Shown: positions 51,143 through 60,619, counted from the stretch's first letter. The stretch is DNA of 64,000 bases from Devosia sp. 67-54 (GCF_001899075.1 NZ_MKVA01000011.1:496001-560000); one strand, 5' to 3'. The notes: generated from the sequence alone by a model not told the origin. Translations and numbers: made by a program.

Positions 51143-52639
51143 ATGTCGCTTTCCGTCTCGGTCGTCGTTCGATCTACAATCGTCATGCTCGTCCTGGGCT
51201 TTCTGGCGCTGGCTGGGATCGTCGGAACAACCTTGTGGCTCGTCGAGCAGAACCGGGCCTGGTTCGAGCAGACGACCGACAGCCGCGAAATCCGCTCGGC
51301 GGCCATCGCCCTCAGAAGTGCCCTGCAGGATGCCGAGACCGGCCAGCGCGGCTATCTCCTCACCGGCGAGCAGCGCTATCTCGAACCCTACGAACGCAGC
51401 GTGGGTCAGATTCCCGCCCTGATCGATCGCCTGGCGACGGTCTTTGCGCCGTTTCCGGAGCAGGCGCGGGCCATCGCCAAGATGCGCACCGCCGTCGCCG
51501 GAAAGCTCGAGGAATTGTCCCGCACGATCGAGCTCGTGCGCGACGGACACCGGGACGAGGCCGTCGCGATCGTCCTCACCGACGAGGGCAAGGTGGCGAT
51601 GGACGAGGCCCGCGCGCTTTTCGACCAGCTCATCGATGTCGCCGACCAGCGGATTGACGACGGCGTGGTCAACCAGGCCAACGCCGCCGATGCTCTGCGC
51701 TGGGTCACGATCGTCGGAGCGTTCGTCATCGTTGCCGTCGCCGCCGGCGCCATCTGGATGGCGATGACCTATACGCGCGAACTTTCCGCTGCGCGGCAGG
51801 AGGTCGTGCTGGCCAATGCCGGTCTCGAGGAGCGCGTCCGCGAACGTACCGCCGATCTCGGCCGGGCAAACGACGAGATACAGCGCTTTGCGTACATTGT
51901 GACGCACGACCTGCGCGCGCCGCTGGTGAACATCATGGGCTTCACCAGCGAGCTCGAGACCAGCGTCGGCGAGCTCGAGCGATATATCGCCGCGAGAGGC
52001 AGCGACGACGACGATCCCGAGCTGCGCGCGGCACGCGTGGCGGCGACCGAGGACCTGCCGGAAGCTATCGGATTCATCCGCGCCGCAACGCGCAAGATGG
52101 ATGGATTGATCAACGCCATCCTCAGGATCTCGCGCGAGGGCAGGCGGCAGTTGAAGCCGGACACGCTGGACGTAAAGGCGATCGCGGAGGCCGCCGTCGC
52201 GAGCGTCCAGCATCAGATCGTCGAAGGCGGCGGTGCCGCCGTCATCGATGCCACGGTGCGCACGGTCGTCTCGGATCGGCTGTCCCTGGAACAGGCGCTG
52301 GGGAATTTGCTCGACAACGCCATCAAATACCGCGACCCCAACCGGCCGCTGCAGATCGCGTTGCGTGCCGCGGCAGTTCCCGGCAACCGCGTCGCCATCG
52401 ACGTGGAAGACAATGGCAGGGGCATCTCCCCCGCGGATCACGAACGCGTATTCGAGCTTTTTCGGCGGGCGGGGTCGCTCAATCAGCCGGGGGAAGGTAT
52501 TGGACTGGCCTATGTCCGAACCATCGCGCGCAGTCTGGGCGGTGACGTGACGCTGCGCTCGGAACTGGGCAAGGGATCGACATTCACAATCACGCTGCCG
52601 CGCGACCTGCGCCGGCATCTGGAGGCGAAAAGCACATGA
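51143..52639 (+). CDS. Sensor histidine kinase with CHASE3 domain
   Basis: A 498-residue membrane kinase: helix 1 at about 11-33 (STIVMLVLGFLALAGIVG), a CHASE3 sensory domain in the periplasm (about 38-185; the conserved DAETGQRGYLLTGE at 63-76 marks it), helix 2 at about 188-208, a short coiled segment, HisKA with H255 in IVTHDLRAP, and an ATPase domain with NLLDNAIKY and GEGIGLAYV. The stimulus is unknown. Its stop overlaps the next start by four bases, so it signals first to the response regulator at 52636. Confidence 0.9.
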   Translation: MSLSVSVVVRSTIVMLVLGFLALAGIVGTTLWLVEQNRAWFEQTTDSREIRSAAIALRSALQDAETGQRGYLLTGEQRYLEPYERSVGQIPALIDRLATVFAPFPEQARAIAKMRTAVAGKLEELSRTIELVRDGHRDEAVAIVLTDEGKVAMDEARALFDQLIDVADQRIDDGVVNQANAADALRWVTIVGAFVIVAVAAGAIWMAMTYTRELSAARQEVVLANAGLEERVRERTADLGRANDEIQRFAYIVTHDLRAPLVNIMGFTSELETSVGELERYIAARGSDDDDPELRAARVAATEDLPEAIGFIRAATRKMDGLINAILRISREGRRQLKPDTLDVKAIAEAAVASVQHQIVEGGGAAVIDATVRTVVSDRLSLEQALGNLLDNAIKYRDPNRPLQIALRAAAVPGNRVAIDVEDNGRGISPADHERVFELFRRAGSLNQPGEGIGLAYVRTIARSLGGDVTLRSELGKGSTFTITLPRDLRRHLEAKST

Positions 52640-53079
52640 GCGACGGAAAGCCGGTCACCATTATCATGGTGGAAGACGACGAGGGACACGCCAGACTGAT
52701 CGAAAAGAACATCCGCCGGGCCGGGGTGGCCAACGAGATCGTTCCGTTCAGCAATGGCGCCGACGCGCTGACCTACCTGCTCGGCCCGGACGGGTCCGGA
52801 TTGGCGAGCAAGGGACGACAGCTTCTCGTTCTGCTCGATCTCAACCTGCCGGACATGACGGGCGTCGATATCCTCGAAAAGGTGAAGGCCAACGAGCACA
52901 CGCGCCGCTCTCCGGTGGTGGTCCTCACCACCACCGACGACCAGCGGGAGATCCAGCGCTGCTACGACCTGGGCGCCAACGTCTACATCACCAAGCCGGT
53001 GGACTATGATGGCTTCGCCAATGCCATCCGCCAGCTTGGGCTCTTCTTCTCCGTGATGCAGGTTCCCGAGACCGACTGA
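52636..53079 (+). CDS. Single-domain response regulator (Rcp1-like)
   Basis: A 147-residue receiver with acidic pocket VEDDEG (12-17), phosphoacceptor D68 in LLDLNLPDMTG, the Thr in VLTTTDDQ and the conserved Lys in ITKPVDY. There is no output domain, so it transfers phosphate or acts by protein binding. The extra loop after helix 2 resembles Rcp1-type regulators used with phytochrome-like kinases. It is coupled to the kinase upstream and lies three bases before the next kinase. Confidence 0.9.
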   Translation: MSDGKPVTIIMVEDDEGHARLIEKNIRRAGVANEIVPFSNGADALTYLLGPDGSGLASKGRQLLVLLDLNLPDMTGVDILEKVKANEHTRRSPVVVLTTTDDQREIQRCYDLGANVYITKPVDYDGFANAIRQLGLFFSVMQVPETD

Positions 53080-53082
53080 GTC

Positions 53083-54126
53083 ATGCCGAACCACGTTCCG
53101 CTCGTTTTGTACATCGACGACGATCCCGGGATTGCGCGCCTCGTCGGGAAAGTGGTCCGCCGCCACGACTTTGCGTTCGAACACTGCCTGACGGGTCGAG
53201 ACGGGCTGGAGCGCATCCGCGCGGGCGGTGTGGATGTCCTGATCCTCGATCACCATCTTGCGGCCGAGACCGGCCTCGACGTGCTGAACGCCATGCAGGA
53301 TATCGCGGACCGTCCGGCGGTGGTCTACCTGACGGCAACGGCCGACACCGCCGTCGCCGTCGCCGCGCTCAAGGCGGGCGCCACCGACTATCTGCTGAAA
53401 TCGGTGGACGACGATTTCTTCGAGCTGCTGGGCTCGGCCGTCGAGAACGCGGTGAGCATCATCCGGCTCAGCCGCGCGAAGTCTCTCGCCGAGCAGGAGA
53501 TGCGTATCGCGCGAGAGCGCGCGGAAACGCTGCTGGGCGAGATGAACCATCGCGTCGCCAACAGTCTTGCGCTGGTGGCCTCCCTCGCGAGGCTGCAGGC
53601 GGGCGCGTCGAAGACCGAGGAGACGCGGGCCGCCCTCGCCGAGACCCAGGCCCGCATCCAGGCGATCGCCGGGGTGCACCGCCACCTCTACACCCGCGGG
53701 GATGCCCAATCCGTCCGGATGGACGACTACGTTTCGAGCCTGCTCGGCGAGATGAACGGATCGGCCGTCGCCGACGGGGCGACGGCAAGCATCGTGGTGC
53801 ATGCAGCGCCGATATCGATCTCGACCAAGACCGCCGTCTCGCTTGGCGTCATCCTCACCGAACTCGTCACCAACGCGCTCAAATATGCCTACCGCGACCG
53901 GCCGCCCGGCGAGATACGCGTTGTGCTTCAGAGCGACGGAGCCCAGGCGGTGCTGCGGGTGGAGGACGACGGGGTCGGCTACGACGGGTCCGGGCCGCCT
54001 TTGGGGACAGGCCTCGGCAGCCGGATCGTCAAGGCCATGGTGCAGACCATCGGCGGACACCTCGACTACGGCTCGGCCGGTCAGGGGACCGTGGTGTCGG
54101 TGACCTTTCCGACTGGCGATCGATAG
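53083..54126 (+). CDS. Receiver-HisKA_2 hybrid histidine kinase
   Basis: A 347-residue soluble protein. The N-terminal receiver has YIDDDPG and the phosphoacceptor D56 in LILDHHLAAETG; the C-terminal kinase has the HisKA_2 phospho-histidine H156 in GEMNHRVANSL and an ATPase domain with LTELVTNALKYAY and GTGLGSRIV. Without a sensor domain of its own, it is probably controlled through its receiver. Kinases of this class feed general stress or other responses in alphaproteobacteria. Confidence 0.88.
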   Translation: MPNHVPLVLYIDDDPGIARLVGKVVRRHDFAFEHCLTGRDGLERIRAGGVDVLILDHHLAAETGLDVLNAMQDIADRPAVVYLTATADTAVAVAALKAGATDYLLKSVDDDFFELLGSAVENAVSIIRLSRAKSLAEQEMRIARERAETLLGEMNHRVANSLALVASLARLQAGASKTEETRAALAETQARIQAIAGVHRHLYTRGDAQSVRMDDYVSSLLGEMNGSAVADGATASIVVHAAPISISTKTAVSLGVILTELVTNALKYAYRDRPPGEIRVVLQSDGAQAVLRVEDDGVGYDGSGPPLGTGLGSRIVKAMVQTIGGHLDYGSAGQGTVVSVTFPTGDR

Positions 54127-54157
54127 TCTGGGCCGACTGCGCGGCCCGACGGGCCGA

Positions 54158-55036
54158 TCACCCCGGCCAGTGGAACGTCTTCACCGCGCCGACGAACGCC
54201 TTGGTTGCCGGGCTGAAGGGGCGGCCCGGGGCGCTGACCAGCGAAATGGTCCGTGCGACTTCCGGCTCGACCAGCGGCCGCTGCAGCAGGTCGAGCGAGG
54301 TCACTGCGCATTCGGGCATGAAGGCAAACCCCAGGCGAGCCAGGACCATCGCCTGGATCCAGTCCTCGCGCTCCGAGCGGAACCGCGCATAAAGGCTGAT
54401 GCCGCGGTCGCGGCAGACCTCCATCACCATCTCGCGCATCTCGCATGACAGCCGGTCGACATAGGGCTCGTCCGACAGGTCGCCGAGACGGATGGCGTCC
54501 CGCGCCGCGAGGCGATGCTCCGGCGGCAGGATCACCACATAGCGCTCCCGATAGAGGGCATGGACATTGAAGGCGGCGCCGAAGCCGTCCATCGCGTTCA
54601 GGATCGCCAGGTCGAGCTCGCCGCGTTCCAGCTTGAGCTTGAGCTCGGCGGCGCTCGCTTCGGTGACGGCCACCTCGATCCCTTCGTACTCTCCCTGAAA
54701 GCTCGCAAGGAACCGCGACAGCCGCACCGGGCCGATCGTCGACATCACGCCCACCCGGACGGGCACGTTGTTGAGCAGCCTGAAATTGTCGGCCATCAGC
54801 CGCGTCGCCTCGGCTTCGTGGGCGATGTGCTGCAGGTGCGGCAGCAGCGAGCGGCCGAAATCGCTGAGCAGGATGCGTTTGCCTTCGCGATGGAAGATGG
54901 GCGCCCCCAGCTCGCTTTCGATCGCCTTGATCGCCTTGGTCAGGGCCGGCTGCGAGACATTGCAGGCGGCCGCCGCCCGCGTGAAGTTGAGCTCGCGTAC
55001 CGCTGCCAGAACATATCTGATCTGGAACATTTCCAT
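54158..55036 (-). CDS. LysR family transcriptional regulator
   Basis: About 292 residues with an N-terminal winged helix (FTRAAAACNVSQPALTKAIK, 20-39, then ELGAPIFHREGKR) and a two-lobe effector domain. ATG 55036 gives MEMFQIRYVLAAVRE, a standard LysR beginning. It is transcribed away from the DsrE-like gene at 55199, the usual layout when a LysR protein controls its neighbour; no clear T-N11-A site was identified. The domain is typical of OxyR/CynR-like regulators, and the effector is unknown. Confidence 0.88.
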   Translation of the reverse strand: MEMFQIRYVLAAVRELNFTRAAAACNVSQPALTKAIKAIESELGAPIFHREGKRILLSDFGRSLLPHLQHIAHEAEATRLMADNFRLLNNVPVRVGVMSTIGPVRLSRFLASFQGEYEGIEVAVTEASAAELKLKLERGELDLAILNAMDGFGAAFNVHALYRERYVVILPPEHRLAARDAIRLGDLSDEPYVDRLSCEMREMVMEVCRDRGISLYARFRSEREDWIQAMVLARLGFAFMPECAVTSLDLLQRPLVEPEVARTISLVSAPGRPFSPATKAFVGAVKTFHWPG

Positions 55037-55198
55037 CGAACATTCCCCCGTGTTCGCCAAGGCAACGACACTAGCACGTCCGACCATAACTGGCGGTTTT
55101 CAATCAATCACCAAACGCTTGTTTCCCTTCGAGTGACGCTGGCGCTTCTTCTACGGCCGGAAGCGGTACGAGGAACCGCGATTACCGAGGGGCTCGAA

Positions 55199-55624
55199 AT
55201 GCAGCATCGATACATCGTCATGGCGGCCGCGTTGTTCTCGCTCGCGGCCGGCCCGGCCACGGCGGCCAGTTTCCTGGTCCACATTCACACCGGACCGGAC
55301 AATCCCACCGAGGCCGCCCTGGGCTTCCTGGTCGCCATGACCGCGCAGAAGGACGGCAACACCGTCACCATGTTCCTGGCCGGCGACGGGGCGTCACTCA
55401 TCACCGACGCCGCGCTGTCGAGCGTCGTGGGCAAGGGCACCGGCAAGCTGCGGGACAGCTTCGATGCGCTGAGCAAGGGCGGCGCGCGCATCTACATCTC
55501 CGGCAACTCGGCCAAGACGCGCAATATCACCGACGCCGACCTGGTGGGAAAGCCTGCCGAGTTCGCAACGCCGGACAAGCTGGTGGAACTGGCCGCGGCG
55601 GCCGACGTGGTCCTGAGCTACTGA
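55199..55624 (+). CDS. DsrE-like periplasmic small protein
   Basis: A 141-residue protein with a signal peptide (IVMAAALFSLAAGPATA, cut before ASFLV). The mature part has the DsrE/YchN fold pattern: VHIHTGPDNPTEAALGFLVA, NTVTMFLAGDGA and a C-terminal LVELAAAADVVLSY. No active-site cysteine is present, so sulfur transfer is unlikely. The open frame extends far upstream, but only over the reverse side of the LysR gene. Divergent from that LysR gene, which may regulate it. Confidence 0.78.
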   Translation: MQHRYIVMAAALFSLAAGPATAASFLVHIHTGPDNPTEAALGFLVAMTAQKDGNTVTMFLAGDGASLITDAALSSVVGKGTGKLRDSFDALSKGGARIYISGNSAKTRNITDADLVGKPAEFATPDKLVELAAAADVVLSY

Positions 55625-55676
55625 GTGCCGGCGGTGCCGGCCACGACATCACTCGCCGCTGAAGGGAGATCAGGTC

Positions 55677-55940
55677 ATGGGCGTATTCATGGTAGAGCGC
55701 AATCTCAAGGGCATTTCGATGGAGGCGCTGGCCGCCGCGCAGCAGGCGGCGATCGCGCAGGGCCGGAAGATGACGGCGGAGGGCACGCCGATCCGCTACA
55801 TCCGCTCGACCTTCACGCCCGCCGACGGAAGCTGCATGTGCCTGTTCGACGCGAGCGACGTCGCCGACGTCACCCGGCTCAACAATGAGGCCAGGCTTCC
55901 CTACTACCGCGTTGTCGAGGCACTCGACCTCACGCCTTGA
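55677..55940 (+). CDS. DUF4242 family small protein
   Basis: An 87-residue ferredoxin-like-fold protein with FMVERNLKGISMEALAAAQQ at the start, YIRSTFTPADGSCMCLFDAS in the middle and the closing YYRVVEALDLTP, all typical of DUF4242, a family with a nickel-binding member in Streptomyces. A ribosome site (AGGGAGA) precedes ATG. It probably shares the transcript of the DsrE-like gene 52 bases upstream. Confidence 0.82.
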   Translation: MGVFMVERNLKGISMEALAAAQQAAIAQGRKMTAEGTPIRYIRSTFTPADGSCMCLFDASDVADVTRLNNEARLPYYRVVEALDLTP

Positions 55941-55991
55941 GGCATGCGGCCGGCGGCCGGCATTCGGCCGCCGGACCTCGCGCGGCCGGCC

Positions 55992-56246
55992 TCAGAGAGG
56001 AATCGGCTTGCCCGAATATTCCTCTTCGAGGGTGACGGCGACGTCGCCGTTCGCCGACAGGCGGACCGTGTTGCCCTCGACGCCGGCAACGAAACCGAGC
56101 TCGACATAGTGGGAATGCCCGCGATGCTCGCCGAAGCTGTCGCTCTTCTTGAGCCGGATGCGCTTCGCGTCGACGCTGTCGACCGTGCCGACGTGCACGC
56201 CGTCCGCGCCGATGACGTCCATGTCCTTTTTGATCTCGTCGCTCAT
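55992..56246 (-). CDS. DUF2171 domain protein
   Basis: An 84-residue PRC-barrel-like small protein: DVIGADGVHVGTVDSVDAKR followed by SHYVELGFVAGVEGNTVRLS. This matches DUF2171, often found beside stress or acid-tolerance genes in rhizobia. It is read convergently to the DUF4242 gene. Function unknown. Confidence 0.82.
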   Translation of the reverse strand: MSDEIKKDMDVIGADGVHVGTVDSVDAKRIRLKKSDSFGEHRGHSHYVELGFVAGVEGNTVRLSANGDVAVTLEEEYSGKPIPL

Positions 56247-56392
56247 GAAAGTTCTCCTTCGTTTGGATAACCGGGCACTGCGAGATTGTAGTTCGCGTGA
56301 GCCTAGACCCTATCGCCCTCCGCGACGAGAGGGACGCGGCAACGACATCGTGAGCGACATTGCCCGCCCGCCTGCCGCGGCCTCGTGGTCTC

Positions 56393-56701
56393 CTACGGCA
56401 GGTCGCGCTGGTCGACGTCGCGGACAGGCTGGCCGGCCATGGTCTGGCCCACCTGCCGGAGCGCCCAGCGCATGCCGTTGAGCTGATCGACCAGGTGCAG
56501 GATGACGTCGATGCCGGCTTCGTTCGCCCCGATGTTGTCCCTGAGTTCGATGATGAGGCGCGCCCGGGCGGCATCCAGCTCGGAAAATGCCGGGCCCGCG
56601 GCCGTCTGCTCCGGGATGAGCCAGCTGTGCTCCAGCCAGAGCTCCAGCGTCTCGCCTTCGATGCCGGACGACAGGAGGAACTCGCGTTTGGTGAGCTTCA
56701 C
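56393..56701 (-). CDS. cbpM: Chaperone modulator CbpM
   Basis: A 102-residue MerR-like helical protein (KLTKREFLLSSGIEGETLEL, then ELRDNIGANEAGIDVILHLV). CbpM binds the J domain of CbpA and restrains it. GTG 56701 overlaps the stop of the CbpA-like gene by four bases, so the modulator is translated right after its target. The pairing with 56698-57648 is the main support. Confidence 0.85.
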   Translation of the reverse strand: MKLTKREFLLSSGIEGETLELWLEHSWLIPEQTAAGPAFSELDAARARLIIELRDNIGANEAGIDVILHLVDQLNGMRWALRQVGQTMAGQPVRDVDQRDLP

Positions 56702-57648
56702 GAGGCATTCTCCTCTCTGGGGTTGAACTGCTTGCCTTTCGGCCAGCCGGACACGAAGGCGGTGAGTTCGGGATCTTCGCCGCGCGGCAGGACGATCTTC
56801 AGCCGCACCAGCTCGTCGCCGTGCCCGCCGCCCCGGCGTGGCGCGCCTTTGCCCTTCAGTCGCAGCGTCGTTCCGGTGTTGGACCCCTTGGGCACCGACA
56901 TGGTGACATCCCCGGTCGGCGTGGGCACCCGAACCTTGCCGCCGAGCACTGCTTCGGACAGGGACACCGGCAGCTCGAGCAGGATGTCGTCGCCGTCTCG
57001 GGTGAACCGTGGATCGGGCAGGACGTCGATCTGGATCAGGGCATCGCCCGGTCCGCCCTCGCCGATGCCCGGCGCCCCCTTGCCCCGCAGGCGGATGGTC
57101 TGCCCGTCGACGAGGCCGGCCGGTATTTTTACCTCCAGCGTGCCCCCGTCGGGAAGCGTCAGCCGCTTGCTGGCGCCGGCGATGGAGTCGCTGAAATCTA
57201 TCGCCAGGCGATAATGCAGATCGTCCCCGCGCCGATTGGCGCGGCTCCGCTGACTGCGTCTGAACAGCTCGGCGAAGGGATCGTCGCCCTCTGCAAAATC
57301 TCCAAACCCGCTGGTGTCGGCGTAGGGATGGTTCTGGTCGGCGGATGCATAGTCGCGATAGTAGCGCTGCTGCGGCTTTTCGGCGCCGGACGCATCGATC
57401 TCCCCGTTGTCGAAGCGCTTCCTTTTCTCTGCGTCGCTGAGCAGATCGTAGGCCGCGGCGACTTCTTTGAACCGCTCCTCGGCCGTTTTGTCGCCGGGGT
57501 TGAGATCGGGATGGAGCTTCTTGGCGAGCGTCCTGTAGGCGCTCTGGATCGCCGACACCGAGGCCGTTGGCGGCACGCCGAGAACTTCGTATGGGGACTT
57601 CAAGGCTCGCTCCGAAAGCTGCGCGTCCAGCCTGCGCGGACGCGCCAT
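56698..57648 (-). CDS. cbpA: DnaJ-like co-chaperone CbpA
   Basis: A 316-residue J-protein. The J domain covers about 17-80 with the HPD triad at 46-48 (LHPDLNPGD). A G/F-like linker is followed by the two-barrel substrate-binding region (LTLPDGGTLEVKIPAGLVDG and DVTMSVPKGSNTGTTLRLKG). No zinc-finger cysteines, so it is type II, like CbpA. It stimulates DnaK and, in E. coli, also coats DNA. It forms an operon with cbpM. Confidence 0.9.
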   Translation of the reverse strand: MARPRRLDAQLSERALKSPYEVLGVPPTASVSAIQSAYRTLAKKLHPDLNPGDKTAEERFKEVAAAYDLLSDAEKRKRFDNGEIDASGAEKPQQRYYRDYASADQNHPYADTSGFGDFAEGDDPFAELFRRSQRSRANRRGDDLHYRLAIDFSDSIAGASKRLTLPDGGTLEVKIPAGLVDGQTIRLRGKGAPGIGEGGPGDALIQIDVLPDPRFTRDGDDILLELPVSLSEAVLGGKVRVPTPTGDVTMSVPKGSNTGTTLRLKGKGAPRRGGGHGDELVRLKIVLPRGEDPELTAFVSGWPKGKQFNPREENAS

Positions 57649-57822
57649 GGCGGGTCCGAACAGCGTAATCTTTCTTTATCGTCGTCGTCGACCCAGGTCG
57701 ACCGGCTACCTCGGCGCCCTCGACATTTTCGCGGATTCGCGGGGATTTCCCCGTCATTCGCCTTGCATCACTGCGGCCCCTGCGTGCGGATGGGTGGTCG
57801 CGACACGCGAGGAGGGCATCCG

Positions 57823-59253
57823 GTGGCGCTTGCTTTGTCGTTGGCGCTGGCGGCGATCCAACTGCTGATCGTCGTCCGCCTGCTCCTCAATGCGGACATG
57901 GGCGCCGACGCGCGGCTTGCCTGGCTGGTGCTCACATTGTTTCTTCCGGCGGTCGGGGCGGTGCTCTATCTGCTGTTCGGCGAGCGATGGCTTGCCCGCC
58001 GGTTCCGCCGGCGGGTCGCGAACACCCGAGGTCTCCTGACCCTGCCGGCCGGCCTCGGCGGGTCGTACGGCATCGACTCCGTCCCCGACCGATACCGGCC
58101 CGTATTCGCAACCTGCGGGCGCATCGGGGGAACCAGCGTCGTGGCCGGCAACCACGCCGAGCTCGCACCGGATTCCGACAGCGCCATTGCCTCGATGGTC
58201 TCGGATTTCGACCGCGCACGTGGAACGATCCACATCTCGTTCTATATCTGGCTGACCGACAACAACGGCACCAAGGTCGTCGACGCGCTATGCCGGGCGG
58301 CGCTGCGCGGCGTCACCTGCCGGGTCGTCGTCGATGGCGTCGGATCGCGCGGGCTGATCGAGTCCGCACAGTGGACGGCAATGGCCGCGGCGGGTGTGAA
58401 GCTTTGCGTTTCGCTCGCGCCCAAGCTGGGCTGGTCCATCGCCTCGATCAGCCGGCCGGATCTGCGCAACCATCGAAAGATCGTCGTCATCGACGACGAG
58501 GTCACCTATTGCGGCAGTCAGAACTGCGCCGACCCGCAATTTCGGCTCAAACCCAAATTCGCGCCCTGGGTCGATATCATGCTTCGTCTGGACGGGCCGA
58601 TCGTCCGGCAGAACCAGCTCATCTTCGCCGGCGACTGGATGGTCGAGTTCGGCGAGGATCTGTCCGACCTCATTGACGCTCCTCTGCGAGCGGCTGTTGG
58701 CGATGGGTTTCCGGCAGTTGCCTTCGGCACCGGTCCGACCTCGCCCAAGGGGGCCATGTCGAGCGCATTCGTCGCCTTGCTCAATTCCGCCGAGCAGCAG
58801 GCGGTGATTTCGACGCCGTATTTTGTCCCGGACCTGCCCCTGCTCGAGGCTGTGCTCTCCTGCGCCCGGCGTGGTGTCAGAACCACCTTGATCCTTCCCG
58901 CGCGAAACGACTCCGCTGTCGTCGCCGCGATCAGCCAGGCTCACTACGGTGAGCTTTTGGCTGCTGGTGTCGCGGTATGGGAGTTTGCTGGCGGGCTGTT
59001 GCATGCCAAGACCCTCGTCGTCGACCGTGAGGTCACGCTGATCGGGTCGGCCAACATGGACTACAGGAGCCTCAACCTGAATTTCGAGAACAATATCCTG
59101 CTGTATTCGCCCGAAATATCCGCCTCTGTGCGCCAGCGGCAGGAGACCTATCTTGCCCGCTCGACTGCCGTCGAGCTTGGCCGAGTCCGCAAGCGGCCAA
59201 AATTGCGCATGGCGTTCGACAATTTGCTGACCTTGGCTGGCCCGCTCTTCTGA
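57823..59253 (+). CDS. Cardiolipin synthase-like phospholipase D family protein
   Basis: A 476-residue membrane enzyme. Two N-terminal helices (VALALSLALAAIQLLIVVRL and LAWLVLTLFLPAVGAVLYLL) are followed by two phosphotransferase domains with HKD motifs: NHRKIVVIDDEVTYCGSQNC and LLHAKTLVVDREVTLIGSAN. Such ClsA-type proteins condense phosphatidylglycerol into cardiolipin. GTG 57823 is chosen because GAGGG lies eight bases upstream and the first helix then starts at once; an ATG at 57790 would add 11 residues. Confidence 0.88.
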   Translation: MALALSLALAAIQLLIVVRLLLNADMGADARLAWLVLTLFLPAVGAVLYLLFGERWLARRFRRRVANTRGLLTLPAGLGGSYGIDSVPDRYRPVFATCGRIGGTSVVAGNHAELAPDSDSAIASMVSDFDRARGTIHISFYIWLTDNNGTKVVDALCRAALRGVTCRVVVDGVGSRGLIESAQWTAMAAAGVKLCVSLAPKLGWSIASISRPDLRNHRKIVVIDDEVTYCGSQNCADPQFRLKPKFAPWVDIMLRLDGPIVRQNQLIFAGDWMVEFGEDLSDLIDAPLRAAVGDGFPAVAFGTGPTSPKGAMSSAFVALLNSAEQQAVISTPYFVPDLPLLEAVLSCARRGVRTTLILPARNDSAVVAAISQAHYGELLAAGVAVWEFAGGLLHAKTLVVDREVTLIGSANMDYRSLNLNFENNILLYSPEISASVRQRQETYLARSTAVELGRVRKRPKLRMAFDNLLTLAGPLF

Positions 59254-59318
59254 GCGATAATTTGGCACGGATGACTGCAGCGCCATTGCAGGTTGCAGCT
59301 GCAGCTTGGAGGGATGAA

Positions 59319-59525
59319 GTGTCGAAAGATCACGAAATGCGGGGCACGAGCGAGGCTCGGGCTCACAAATTCGATCACAAGATTCGCGAGCAGTGGCTCG
59401 ATCGAGACGCGGCGCTCCATGCCAAATGGCATGCGTCCGGCATGACGCGCGACGAGTTCATTCGCCACAACGAAGAGCTGATCGACAAAACCATCGTGGC
59501 CAACGCTGATCGCGAAGGGTCGTGA
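59319..59525 (+). CDS. Small hypothetical protein
   Basis: About 68 residues, rich in charged residues and predicted helical: HKFDHKIREQWLDRDAALHA then ASGMTRDEFIRHNEELIDKT. No family recognised. A GTG start at 59319 is supported by GGAGGGATGA just upstream; the frame is open from 59262. It follows the cardiolipin-synthase-like gene by 65 bases. Confidence 0.5.
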   Translation: MSKDHEMRGTSEARAHKFDHKIREQWLDRDAALHAKWHASGMTRDEFIRHNEELIDKTIVANADREGS

Positions 59526-59617
59526 TCGCCTCGACGGAGGCGACGCCGCTCATGAGCTGCTGAGCATCGCGCAGCCGGTCTTGCGGTCGAACGCGAGCGC
59601 CGCGGGCTTGCGCCGGG

Positions 59618-60619
59618 TCAGTCGGCCTTCGGTGCCGCCGTGGAGGTCGGCGCCGGAGCCGGATTGGTCACATCGTCAAGAAAGGTCGTCGTGGGCACGA
59701 AAAAGAGCGTCCCCGTGACGGCGCGGCTGAAGTCGAGAAGGTGATCGTAGGTCCCGGGCGGATTGCCGATGAACATGTTCTCGAGCATCTTCTCGATCCG
59801 GCGTGGCGTCTTGGCGTAGCCGATGAAGTACGTGCCGAACTCGCCTTTCCCCACGTCGCCGAACGGCATGTTGTCCCGCAGGATCTGCAACTGCTCGCCG
59901 TCCTCCTCGATCGAGGTCAGGACATTGTGGGCATAGGGCTTCTTCAGCGCATCCCGCTGCTCGATGTCGGAAAGCTTGTGCCTGCCGATGATGTTTTCCT
60001 GCTCCTCGATGGGCAGGGCGTTCCAGCCCGCCAGATCATGCAGGTATTTCTGCACCACGACGTAGCTGCCGCCGGCAAACGCCGGGTCCTCGCTGCCGAT
60101 GAGCGTGGCATCGAGCGCCGCCTGTCCGGCAGGGTTTTCCGTGCCGTCGACGAAGCCGATCAGATCGCGGTCGTCGAAATAGTTGAAGCCGTGCACCTCA
60201 TCGACCGTGGTGACGGCGCCGGCCAGCCGTGACGCGATGTGCGTCGCCAGCTCGAAGCACAGATCCATGCTGCGGGCCCGGATGTGAAACAGCATGTCGC
60301 CCGGCGTCGCCACGGCCAGATGCACACCGCGAATCTCGCGGAACGGGTGGAGGTCCCTCGGCCTCGGAGCGCCGAAAAGCCGATCCCACGCCGCCGATCC
60401 GAAGCCCGTGACGCAGGACAGATAGCCATGCAGGTTTCGGAATCCCACCCCCCGCACCAGGCTCGACAGATCGGCACAGAGGTCCCTGACGACGCGCTCG
60501 TTCGCTTCCCCCGGATTGATCGTCACGACCAGAAAGATGGCGGCGCGCGTCAGCGACGCGTCGACCGATTGCGGCACACTGGACGGCAAGACTGTCTCCC
60601 CTCGGGCCCCTCCGGCCAT
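59618..60619 (-). CDS. Dyp-type peroxidase (YfeX-like)
   Basis: A 333-residue heme peroxidase with the family motif GFVDGTENP (155-163; catalytic D158), proximal His H230 in KKPYAHNVLTS and the distal Arg R247 in ILRDNMPFG. No signal peptide, so it acts in the cytosol or inside an encapsulin; no encapsulin gene is in view. It uses hydrogen peroxide to oxidise dyes, porphyrinogens or other substrates. Monocistronic as seen. Confidence 0.92.
   Translation of the reverse strand: MAGGARGETVLPSSVPQSVDASLTRAAIFLVVTINPGEANERVVRDLCADLSSLVRGVGFRNLHGYLSCVTGFGSAAWDRLFGAPRPRDLHPFREIRGVHLAVATPGDMLFHIRARSMDLCFELATHIASRLAGAVTTVDEVHGFNYFDDRDLIGFVDGTENPAGQAALDATLIGSEDPAFAGGSYVVVQKYLHDLAGWNALPIEEQENIIGRHKLSDIEQRDALKKPYAHNVLTSIEEDGEQLQILRDNMPFGDVGKGEFGTYFIGYAKTPRRIEKMLENMFIGNPPGTYDHLLDFSRAVTGTLFFVPTTTFLDDVTNPAPAPTSTAAPKAD

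Noticed and set aside
54515-55198. N-terminal extension of the DsrE-like protein back to 54515
   Set aside because: That part is antisense to the LysR gene; a signal peptide starts cleanly at 55199.
56821-57822. N-terminal extension of the cardiolipin-synthase-like protein
   Set aside because: It is antisense to the DnaJ-like gene; a good ribosome site and the first membrane helix sit at 57823.
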